DNA from: Psococerastis gibbosa
Lineage: Eukaryota > Arthropoda > Insecta > Psocodea > Psocidae
Direction of reading: 5' to 3'
Assembly (NCBI GenBank): GCA_963971405.1
Contig: OZ020486.1
Coordinates: 13,787,419 to 13,851,418, forward strand
DNA: 64,000 nt
Part shown: positions 1 to 10,028 of the stretch, piece by piece
Numbering within the stretch: the first letter of the stretch is position 1
Layout: each line of letters starts with the position of its first letter
Notes under the pieces: generated by a model
Databases searched by the model: none
What the model saw: only the letters and a program-made list of their open reading frames with translations
Told to the model about the DNA's origin: nothing
Translations under genes and position numbers: made by a program

Positions 1-187
1 GTGTCGATTTAATTTTGTACAAATTGTTTGGTAGATTTCGATGGCATAGCACTATAGCTTTTTGCTTTCCAATTTATACGTAGTATAAGGAAAGCTTTGT
101 GATGGTCCAAATTTTCGATTCCGAGACTTCAACGGATTTACACGTTTTCAGGTCCCAGGAACCTAAAAAAGTGGTTTTTACGAAATG

Positions 188-262
188 TCCGTCTGTCGCT
201 CTGTCTGTCTGTCTGTCTGTATGTCTGTCTGTATGCCTGTCTGTATGTCTGTCTGTCTGTTC
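188..262. repeat. (TGTC/TGTA)n microsatellite
   Basis: A tetranucleotide tract of TGTC with interspersed TGTA units. It lies inside the TIR element at 62-935. Its antisense translation gives a TDRH/TDRQ repeat that is not a protein. Confidence 0.9.
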
Positions 263-823
263 ATCTATTTCCGGACAAACTACTCGGCCGATTTTGCATG
301 TAGGTTCTAAAAAATTATGCCTCGAGACCATTTTTTTTATTTTGGGCTAACTCAATTTGGGGGGGTTTTATTCTCTAAAAACTCAAAAAAAAATGTCTAA
401 AAAAATTATTTCTCAAAAACGGCTCCAACGATTTCTTTTAAATTCACATATATTGTAGTCGTTATTAATGTTGACAAAATGCGGAGGGTCACTTGGCCCT
501 TAATAGTTTGCTTCTGGGGGTAAAAAAATAAAAATAACTAAATTTTAATGAAAAATGATTAAAAAATATTTTTTCTGCGAAACCTTTCCATCGATGATTT
601 CTACCTTCAGGCATGTTTTAGGTGTTAAATTGAGTAACGAAACTGGACAGGTTGCTTTCCCAAAAATCTATTTGGTTTTGCACAAAAAATTATTTTTTGA
701 AAAAATGATAGAAAATTCGCGCTCAAATGCATTGCGTACCCTGCCATTATTGCTGTGTGGTAATTAATGTGTTGATTGACCTATCTAGAATTTATTTCAC
801 TTCCGATGACGTCAGGTGGACAA

Positions 824-846
824 CCCCCCCCCCCCCCCCCCCCCCC
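824..846. repeat. Poly-C tract
   Basis: An uninterrupted run of 23 C inside the TIR element. The reported length may be affected by sequencing error. Confidence 0.9.
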
Positions 847-1149
847 GAGACATCGGAAATTTAACCACTGGAAAATTATTTACCATGAAATTACTCATTT
901 TCTCTATCTACTAATGTTCATAAATTGGAAAGCATGTTCGAGTAAACTCGGACCGGTTCTTCGTACTTGTGCGAGTCGCTATGCACATCATGCGATCGGT
1001 GTGACGTGTCGTAACTCAACACAGGTATTACGATTGAAGTGGTTATTTGGATACAATCATTGATTTGGTTGCATGCGAATAATCTTTTATTACAAAGCAA
1101 AAATAGTCTGTGATGAGTAGGTATGTGTGAGTATCTGTTGGACAGTAAG

Positions 1150-1390
1150 TAGGCGTCGATAAGGAAAAGAAGAGCTCACTGGATTGGCCATTTGCTTAGA
1201 CACGAAAACTTAGTAAACTGCATCATAGAGGGAACAATAGAGGGCGCCCAAGAAACGATTACCTGCAGCAAGTTATGGAGGATGTAGGGGCCAAGACATA
1301 CGTGGAGCTGAAGAGAGCGTGCCAGGATCGAGGGGAGTGGAGGCATCGAAGCCACATGTTGCTGCCAACCAGCCATCCGGTAGGCATGCA
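1150..1390 (+). mobile_element. LINE reverse-transcriptase C-terminal relic
   Basis: Across shifted frames one reads the typical LINE tail: a W-I-G-H-L-L-R-H segment, then I-I-E-G-T-I-E-G, then a Y-x-x-Q-V-M-x-D-V-G block and a final E-W-R-H. Stops and frameshifts interrupt it. A related fragment sits in ACO2 intron 6 at about 33216-33335. No active element remains. Confidence 0.65.
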
Positions 1391-1481
1391 CACTAAACTT
1401 GTGACGTTATTAGTTATTTATGGTATACACCTAAATTAATCATATGGCTACACACAAATATAACAATACCCTTTTCACATG

Positions 1482-1513
<32 letters not shown>
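1482..1513. repeat. (ATT)n microsatellite
   Basis: A simple trinucleotide repeat of ATT, about ten units. Confidence 0.9.
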
Positions 1514-1515
<2 letters not shown>

Positions 1516-1699
1516 TGATACAATAATATCATATACCGCAAGGCTTCAGTCAGCCCGTGTGCGGTTTCGCTTATGGATAAACAGTACATGTAATTCAATC
1601 GCAATGCAATACAGTAGTTAAATAATTAATTAATTATTGGTTAGTAGTATTAATCAGGTTAGTTGTATCAGTAGATAGTTAGTAAATTTAATTCAATTA

Positions 1700-2150
1700 T
1701 AGTAATGTTTGTTAGTAGTTAATTTCTGTTCGCAGCCATTTCTCTAAAATTTCTTTTAAAGATGGATACATTTTTAGATGTTTTAATCTCAGGGGGAAGC
1801 TTCTTGTAGAAATGTAATCCAGTGAATTCTGTTTGTCTCTGTATTAAGGTAGTTTTGACTTGTATTAATGGTTAGGTTTATATGTATCGTGTGGTATATG
1901 GTTGTGATTTACTGTTTCCTTCGATTTCTTATTTTTGTATATCTGCAGAATAGATTCTTCACAAATATTTGTTGAACAGTAAGTGTATTAGATATTTCAA
2001 ACAAAGTGCTTGTGGGAAAAGTGTTTGGTTTCTTATGTACCGTATAATTTTTAGGATTTTTCGTTGTATAACATTTAACTTGTCTATGGTGTTTTTAAAA
2101 TGATAGACGGTAGGTAGGCCTACAAATAAATGGCCTAATGCCAATGTCTA
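1700..2150 (-). mobile_element. Decayed LINE reverse-transcriptase 3' end
   Basis: On the minus strand the block at 2144-1959 reads K-L-N-V-I-Q-R-K-I-L-K-I-I-R, the usual thumb/connection motif of Jockey/CR1-like LINEs. Downstream, in another frame, comes F-Y-K-K-L-P-P-E-I-K and S-I-F-K-R-N-F-R-E, which is the usual ending of these proteins. Frameshifts and stops show that it is dead. Confidence 0.55.
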
Positions 2151-2805
2151 AAACTTTAGGACAGATGTAAAAAAAGATTGACAATGAATGACCGTGTATT
2201 TCTGACGGAAACAATTATCTTCTCGTTCCACAGCCGCAATTAAAGACAGTCGCCAAATGAAAAATAATTCATAATAAATTCAAGCTTTCTCAGAAAGCAA
2301 TATATAGCCTATTTCCCCGACTAATTTACAACTTATTGAATAAAATTGTATCATTGCACCTTACCGTGGTTTTCAGTAAAATAATATTTCTGATGAGAAG
2401 TTCTCAATATCCTAGGCCTATATCCAATTGTATATGAATTTTTCATCTGACTACCCGTACATACCTGTAGGTAGGCTACGTAACTTTGCGACTGTAGAAT
2501 AAGAAATTAGTTAATTTCGTCAAAAATCAACGACCATTTCTTATTTTCCTTCAATATTTTGATGGATCTCCGTTTAGTAAATATCTTGCCGAAATACTAT
2601 AAAAACTAAAGTTTTAGGAAAATTGGGTTTTGTAAAAGATGAAATTTATCGCTATAATTTATAGGGACTTTCATATTAAACCAAATTTTAAATTTGCCGC
2701 TCGGCTCGTTGATTGTTGAATCGCCATTTTGAATTCAGCCTCCTCAAATGGCGGATTCGGATTGTAGTTGTATGTAAACAAAAGTTAATATAAGACATTT
2801 TTAGA

Positions 2806-5800
2806 ATGGCAATTGATATAGATGTTAGATTAAAGAAGGATAAAGTTTATCATGAAGGCGTAAGTATTTTTCAGTGTTGCATCTGAGATATGTACATGAC
2901 CATATGGTACTTAACTTAATCGAAGTGGCTTTAGGTACTTAGGTAGCCTAACTTGCAACTACAAATTATTATTATTTTTTTTGTTTTTTGTTAAAGGACA
3001 TAATAAGTGGTGTTGTCTCAGTAAAGTCAAACGGAGATTTTAAGCACGATGGCATAACATTATCGGTGGAAGGAGCTGTCGCACTACAGCTGAGCAGTAA
3101 AAACGTTGGAATCATTGATGCCTTTTACCAGTCCGTCAGGCCGATACAACTCGTAAACTATGTGATTGAGATTGCCGCTGCAGGAAAAATGCCTTCTGGA
3201 AAAACGGACATACCATTTGAGTTTCAGTTAAAACCAAAACAGAATAAGAAGTTGTTTGAAACATACCATGGGGTGTTTGTTAATATTCAGTACAATTTAC
3301 GGGCTGAGATGAGGAGGTCATTTTTGGCCAAAGACTTGACTAAGGTTAGGTGTAGCAATGCTTATTTAATACAAATACATGTTAATATATAGCAACAAAG
3401 GTTTTTGTGACCGGCGTCAGACGGTGAACTGGAAATATCTGGAATCATGGGGCCAAATGGGATATATTTAACTTTAAATCAACTTTACTCTGATCGATGG
3501 ATTATTGGCAATTATTAGCATTGCATGCTACTATGAACAACAACAACATACCTACATCAATTAAGCTTTACTCTTGATGACAGATCTTTAATGGCTAATA
3601 CTACCATACTAGCACCTTACGTCCTGATCACACACACATTACATATTAACCGGGGTTTGGTCCTTGGAAAAAGCACTATTGCACGATTTCAGACGGTCTT
3701 TAGCTGACCTCGTTTGCCAAATCTATCTACCTATATATATATTACAAACCCATACACCCGAAAGCACCCCGTTTACCTTGTGCGTCCTGCGTAATTAAAA
3801 AAAACTGCAGTGCCTACAAAAACGATACGTTTGTTACCTTGGTGCGTCATGGACGATGAACTGATTAATTGCTTGATGGAATGGAGCTCCACTAAATCTA
3901 TTGGTTGTTACATTACATCCCATTCGCCGAATACCGTACACAGATAAATAGTTAAGTCAAGTAACGGCGGGTAGGGGACAATTTTGTTTTTAATACTATT
4001 ATTTTTTCAATCAAACTAATATGCTTCTTTTTTGTAGACATGTGAACTCTTCGTAGAATACAACCAAGCTAGTTGTGATAAGGCTACCCCACACCCTGTT
4101 TCCTTCACAGTAACGCCAGACTCTTTGAAGAACGTCAGAGACCGCCACAACATACCGCGCTTTTTCGTCAGAGGACGTTTTGACTCTACTGTATGTTGCA
4201 TCTCCAAGCCATTTACGGGCGATTTGGTGATTGAGCACTGCAACGTCCCCGTGAAAAGTATCGAGTTGCAACTTGTCCGAGTAGAAACATGCGGCTGTGC
4301 TGAAGGCTATGCCCGGGATGGTGGGACATTATTATTGGATTACTAAATATTTATAGGGCTATTAACTTAGCGTCCGTTTTGTGTCATCTGACTGATAAAT
4401 AATCCATCTCCATTGTATAAATACTGCATTTATCATATATATAGCACCTTAACAGACGGTATTTGAACACACCTCGGTTAAATCCATACAAGGAAACAGG
4501 AAAAGGAGTAGGAGTGGTACGAACTCTTTGCCTTGGCGCTTAAAAAGTTTAGGTGTAGTGTAGGCCTATTGTAAAGTAGTGTTAAGACTTGGGAGTTTCC
4601 TATTTTCCTTTTATGATGTAGGGTAGTTCTTAAATTTGTATTTAAAACACCGGTCCAGTGATTCAGTGACGAAGATTATTCCTGAAGGATGCTTTGTCAT
4701 TATACAGTGTGAGCAGCATAGACGTCCTATTAACCATAAGGGTCGTTGATGCCTCAAGCTATAATCAAATCCGAGACTCTTCATTCTCAACGCTATGCTT
4801 TTGCTATTGCCTATTACAACACATGTTGTAATTTGACTGGCTAGTATCTAAAAAGTAATACACCGTACAGCGCATGCTGCAAATCGTAACTTTATTCTAC
4901 TGTGGAGACTTACTTTAGTAACTGTATGTGATGGGCTGCATATTTCAGCCCAAAAGCTATCATATTGCACAAATATCTAAAAATGTAATGGCACTGGTAA
5001 AATAAACTTTTCTTTTTTTACTTTCAGCAACTGAGATACAAAACATTCAAATAGGAGACGGAGACATACAGTGCGGGGTACCTATTCCATGCTATATGAT
5101 ATTTCCTAGACTATTCACGTGTCCAACTTTAGCAACAAGTAATTTCAAAGTTGGTAAGTGAAAACAAAAATCCCAAAGGGAGCATACTACGTGACACTCT
5201 ACACCCGCATAAAAAATCTAATTTCACCGGACATATTGATGATTATTGGGATTGATGAACTTTCCATCTATTTTTCGTTTTGTTTACATTTTGATATATG
5301 GTATTTAGCCGTCACTAACACTAATTGACCATTGCTTTTTTTTTACTTATAATGTAAATTATAATATTATAAATAATAAATATATAAAATATAAATTGTT
5401 GAGGCGTGAGAATTAGCTTACTAACACTTTCAATATTCTCCATCTATTCTCTCCTCCTTCCTTCCATAATTCTGTGGAGGAAAATTTTTTCTATCCCATA
5501 AATAGACATTGACCATAGTATTAGTATGGTTGGACACAGTGGGCCCATAGGACAGTGGACCTCCTGATTATAGTGGATTCCGAACCACTTGGGAAACACA
5601 TTGAAGTCACACGATTAGTTCGGAGGTGACCAGGACAAGTCCTACCATGTTTCCCTACCGGCACTGTACACACGACCAAGTTATCTGCAGCTTTGAACCT
5701 GCTCTGGTCCACTGGATTCAACTTGGTATGGCTGCCGGCCTCTGATTGACCATACGATACACATTTTACAATAGCACTATCTTTTGATAGAGGGGTGATT

Positions 5801-6330
5801 TTCTATTATGTGTCTGATTGACCATACCAAACACATAATAGAAAATCACCCCTCTGGCAAAAGAAAGTGCTATTGTAAAAATAATGGGTTTTGCATCTCC
5901 GATGATTTTGGGTCTTGTTGACAAAGGAATGGAAATATAACAATACATTCCTTTTTCCGTTAACATTCTAGGCTTTTCCTTTACTTATAATGTAAAAAAC
6001 CAAAGTGATATTTAAAAAGAATCCGGCTTAGTAGCTTCATAAGTGCTAAGGAATAAAATGTATAAACCGGTTTCTCTATTAAATTGCATGAGTAAGTCGG
6101 TACATTAGAGGATTTTAAGCTATGCCTTTAAATGGCGTATTGCTGTTGTAGGGTATTGAATGCGCAACCCAAATTTGAAACCTATGTCAATAAAAAGCCC
6201 TTCAATAATAATAACCAGAACTAAATATGGTATTTTTTTTTCTTCAGAGTTCGAAGTCAACGTTGTAGTAATTTTCGAAGATGACCATTTAATAACTGAA
6301 AACTTTCCCATTATTCTAACTCGAGGCTGA
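2806..6330 (+). CDS. VPS26C: VPS26C (DSCR3), endosomal Retriever/Commander subunit
   Basis: Five exons: 2806-2859, 2997-3344, 4038-4320, 5028-5153 and 6248-6330 (TGA at 6328-6330). They join in phase to 297 residues, the same length as human VPS26C as I recall it. The protein has the arrestin-like fold of the Vps26 family. Recognisable blocks are SGKTDIPFEF, ETYHGVFVNIQY, LAKDLTK, the near-invariant VETCGCAEGYARD, ATEIQNIQ, FPRLFTCPTL and the C-terminal HLITENFP. The family joins VPS35L and VPS29 in Retriever, which recycles cargo from endosomes to the plasma membrane. The start is the first ATG in the exon, followed by a short lysine-rich segment (MAIDIDVRLKKDKVYHEG). Introns 3 and 4 hold repeats, including a long palindrome at 5764-5880. 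The gene converges on LIPT1 downstream. The exon 3 donor is GTGGGA, weaker than the others, but the D-A-T-E reading across the join fits the family. Confidence 0.95.
5520..5735. repeat. Interspersed repeat, inverted copy at about 58366-58440
   Basis: In VPS26C intron 4. The part at about 5555-5628 is the reverse complement, with few mismatches, of 58366-58440 in an MADD intron. Both translate to the same [13 protein letters not shown] string, but no larger coding frame is visible. The family is not identified. Confidence 0.7.
5764..5880. repeat. Long near-perfect palindrome (50-bp arms, 17-base loop)
   Basis: The left arm, 5764-5813, pairs with the right arm, 5831-5880, with only a few mismatches. 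The loop, 5814-5830, repeats the sequence just outside the left arm: TCTGATTGACCATAC occurs at 5741-5755 and again at 5813-5827. It lies in VPS26C intron 4. Confidence 0.9.
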
Positions 6331-7190
6331 CTTGGAGAATAGAGACATTTTTGGACTGCTGACATACCCTGAATATAATCACGGGGCTGCACTCAGCGCT
6401 GCACTACGTGTATGCCCGTTGTATGACACAACTTTATAGCCTAAACTACAACTGTAAATTGTATACTCAGTAAATCTGCGTCTCGCAAATTAAATCAATG
6501 CTCACCAATGTAACTAATTATTTAGGCACGATTTGTTTTATTTTTTATTTTAGATTTTATTGTGCGTACATCACAAATCAATTACAAGATAAACCCGTAT
6601 TTCACGGTTAAAGATGCAATTTTTAAATGAACTAAATATAGTGTTATGCTTCATTTGTATCTCGCTACTTCGGAAAAAAATGACACAACTCTAACTCAAT
6701 TACAGAACAATTACTCAATTTACTGAAATTAAATTTTTTTATTGGCCTAGTGAATTAGGTTACCTGATGGTTCCCGCCAAATAGAAAACGCCCTCGCGCG
6801 GAAAATATACACACTAAATATATTAACGCAATATAGATTTTTAAAATAATATTTTAGTGTTATTAAGTCGAAATCGACCATTATTGAGTTGTGTGTGTTT
6901 TCTTCCAAATTAGTGATATGTGTACTACTACTTCAACTCCTATGCCATTGGTTATCACGAGCAAATAACCATTTACCAATTCATCTTGACCTAATCCCCT
7001 CAAAGTGTCTTAAGTTAAAAGCAAATGGACCCTGCATTTTCCGTTTTCTTTTTTTTGACTAGTTCAAATTTCTCTTGACGTTTCAATCGTAGAGTCATAA
7101 ATGAGTTATAAAGTAGAAATGTTCCTCGTCATTATGATATAATATAGCATGTGGCCGTGAAAAATACCAATTTATCAACCGTTATCGTAG
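6331..7190. other. Intergenic, no gene seen
   Basis: AT-rich sequence between VPS26C and the repeat cluster before LIPT1. I see no coding pattern or recognisable element here. Confidence 0.6.
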
Positions 7191-7194
7191 ATAA

Positions 7195-7605
7195 TAATGC
7201 GGGCTTTCGGTAAGATTTTATTTCATTCCCTTGCGACCAATATTAACTGAGATATGAATTATATATGGTTTTAATCGGCCGCCATCTTATAACTAAATAG
7301 TGGATCTAGCTGGTTAACGAACTCGATCAAGACATTTGTATGATCAATTTTTGTGCAAAGTTTCATCAAAATCGGATGATATTTACGGAAGTTAGAGTGT
7401 TTCCTAAAATCTATATACATACATATTTTGTACATTCATACATACATAGTCTACATATATATATACTCGTATATATATTGTACATAACATTTTGATCGGA
7501 GTGGTTTCAGAGGCTCAGGGTGTCATGAAATGAAAAGTTGTGATGAAATTTTCCGGAAGTCGAACATTGGTCGCCGTCTCAATAGGTAGATGAATCTCCC
7601 TGATA
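7195..7605 (+). repeat. Interspersed repeat, inverted mate at 18165-18520
   Basis: This block, from GCGGGCTTTCGGTAAGATTT to a segment reading GTAGATGAATCTCCCT, is the reverse complement of 18165-18520 with moderate divergence. Shared landmarks are GATCAAGACATTTGTATGATC and TTCCGGAAGTCGAACATTGG. The two copies face each other across the whole LIPT1 gene. A TA-rich microsatellite at 7440-7480 is unique to this copy. Confidence 0.85.
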
Positions 7606-8776
7606 AAAAAATCCTTTGTAACCTTTTTATCGATGCTTTCTGACTTTAGGTATGTTTTAGGTACTAAATAGAATAGCAAAACTGAACAGGTTGTTTTCCT
7701 CAGCAAGTTTTGGTTTTGAATAAAAGAGTATATTTTGAAGAAATTATGGATAATACTCATGCCCCATTGCATACCCTGTCATTATTACTGTGTTGTATTA
7801 TATTGGTCTGCTCCGTCCCATCGATCAATGTAGCGCTTTGGGGCAAGGAGATTCGAGGTAACCGACATTTAACCCTATAGGACAATTATTTACCATGGAA
7901 CTACTCATAATAATAATAATAATTGCGTATTGACCAGAAATTTGACAACTACATTTAAGATTAAATATCTGTCTCGGTTCCTATACAAATTGGTGAATAC
8001 GAAATGTACGGGTTTACTCCTAGCGTTTTTTTTTTTTTAGCCTGGGGGCGCCCCTGCCCTCATTGTTAGGCATTCAAATTTACCAGGACAAAGTGGAAAG
8101 GAAAATTTGCAACCTATCCCTATTAGGATCAAATTTCTTAAAAATGCATAAAGCAAAATTATAATACAAGAAAAAGCGCACACAAAAGCTCAATCCAAAC
8201 ATAATTACGCAAATAATACCTAAAAGCTCAACTAATATAAATTACAAATGATATGATTGATTCTTGGCAACCAAAAGTTAATGTAAGAAAATTTAACCTA
8301 AATTATACTAAATAAAATTAACTAAAACCCAATTACTAAATGGCATAAACTATAAATTAATATAAGTAGATATCGAGACACTGACATAAACATTACCATA
8401 TTTAAATATATAAAATAGTATGAAATGCATCGCATATTATTTATTTACAGTTATTTATATTTTTGGTGCATTAGATAAGGCACTCTTTTATTGTACTTGA
8501 CGTTAGGATACGACATAGTAAAGCAGGCACTCATAATATGGAGGCATCGTAGAAAATTTAAAACTCTGTCCATACAGTATTTGCATACAGTAAACTATGC
8601 AAGTCGGATGAGCTCATACATTTTATAAAGGGATAAGTGGAATTTCCCAATTCAAGTAAACAATCCCCATTACACTGGAGCCTGCACCGATTTCTCCCTA
8701 GTTAAAATTTCCCTTTTAGAAGCCTCCCCTCCAATAAAGAATCGTAGGTATAGCCCTGGAGGGGGGAAATCCCTAA

Positions 8777-9256
8777 GGCGCATATTCCACCAACGTCAAT
8801 CGTGATAGTAAATGTAGTATTGACGGAAATTTGCATTTTTCATTGATACACGCTATTCCACAGGTTTTTTTCAACTATTGATCAGTTTTCTTCTAATGAC
8901 AAACATGCGCCAAATTTTTGAAATTTGTTTCCATTTGTTTTTTTGAAATTTTGTTTGTATTTTCTTTCTTCGTACACTTATTATTTTTAATAAAACCTAA
9001 TAATAGTAGGAGATCCGATGTAAGATCGACCTTCACCGATCTGTTTAATGGATGAAAATTTTTTTATAAACAATAAAGTATAAAATGTTTGTCCTTAACA
9101 TATCCCATGACGCCATTTTAGTTTGTTATTGTTTGCTTCGCGTGATTTTACTCGATGATCATCTATTGATCAATTTTAACTATGGCATAGAGTTAAATTC
9201 AAATTTCCGTCAATACTACATTTACTATCACTATTGACGTTGGTGGAAAATGCGCC
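8777..9256. mobile_element. PIF/Harbinger-like foldback element, 480 bp
   Basis: The ends are GGCGCATATTCCACC and its inverted partner at 9237-9256, flanked by TAA on both sides (8774-8776 and 9257-9259). The 3-bp TWA target duplication is typical of PIF/Harbinger. The arms pair over about 60 bp. There is no transposase frame, so the element is non-autonomous. It shares its outer ends, but not its arm sequence, with elements at 17941, 40023 and 53452. Confidence 0.8.
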
Positions 9257-9905
9257 TAAAAACAAAATGATTAAATAAATCTAAATCATGAGTACGATAC
9301 CAAAACTCCTGTCACATAATTAATAATGAAATACAGGTTATTCTGTCACTAATATTTATATGGTAAAGTTGAATTGACCTTCCGCAAACTCTATGATAGA
9401 ATATTTCTTCTTTGATTGAGAGTAATAAGAGTCAATGGCAATGTAGGTTGGCTTCTAGGGTAACAAACAGATAATACGGGATGAAATATCTCCAGGGGAC
9501 AAGCCCAAACATTAACAGTCGGGATAATGACATACACAGGCTTCTCTTTCAAACACCGCACGGTATTACCCCTCATTGCAGCTCTTTGGCTATGTCAACT
9601 TTGTGTTCAAATTTTGGAGACCAATGAGTACCAGAATGCATTATAATAAAGAATGGAATAAACTAGAATGGATGCTGACGTCATTTGAAATCTCATCCAT
9701 TCCTCTTGCTTATTGGTTACCACATTTTGAACTAAAAAGTTGAACATGATAGTTCAATAAGTGTCAACGTAGCCTTTACGATGAATTAGGGCATTCCTCA
9801 CCCGATAAGTTCACGCACAAGTGGTAATATTCCCAGATGGAAATCCTTGTGTGTAGAAACGGTTAAATGGCAATGTTTTTAGCACTTGTTGGCGACAAAG
9901 TTTTA

Positions 9906-10028
9906 CTATATACACAATTCCTTAATGGCATGTTTCTCAGCAAACATCCTTATAAGCTCCTCGGTAGTCTTAGCGAAGCCCTCATCGAAATCGCTAGTCG
10001 GGTCCACGATATCTAGTTCGTCTCGTCA
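9906..10028 (-). other. Coding-like extension beyond the LIPT1 TGA
   Basis: After the in-frame TGA at 10026-10028 the same frame continues for 39 sense codons to a TAG at 9906-9908. The translation has a DELDIVDPTSDFDEGF stretch and then an amphipathic stretch around TTEELIRMFAEKHAI, followed by KELCI. This looks like the C-terminal helix of a real protein and not like 3' UTR. The context is TGA followed by C, the leakiest known stop context. It may be stop-codon readthrough, a recent TGG-to-TGA change, or a sequencing error. It is not evidence for selenocysteine. Confidence 0.55.

Larger units (their letters stand above)
62..935 (+). mobile_element. Non-autonomous TIR element carrying a TGTC microsatellite (copy 1)
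   Basis: The element begins with TTGCTTTCCAATTTATA and ends with TAAATTGGAAAGCA, which are inverted copies of each other. A second copy with the same ends and partly the same interior lies at 30314-30884. Inverse-oriented partial copies lie at about 13627-14050 and 22850-23135. The interior holds a (TGTC)n tract and a run of 23 C. The short ORFs read through it are repeat-encoded and not genes. Confidence 0.65.

Noticed and set aside
74..331. ORF with TDRHTDRQ repeats
   Set aside because: It is the translation of the TGTC microsatellite inside a TIR element.
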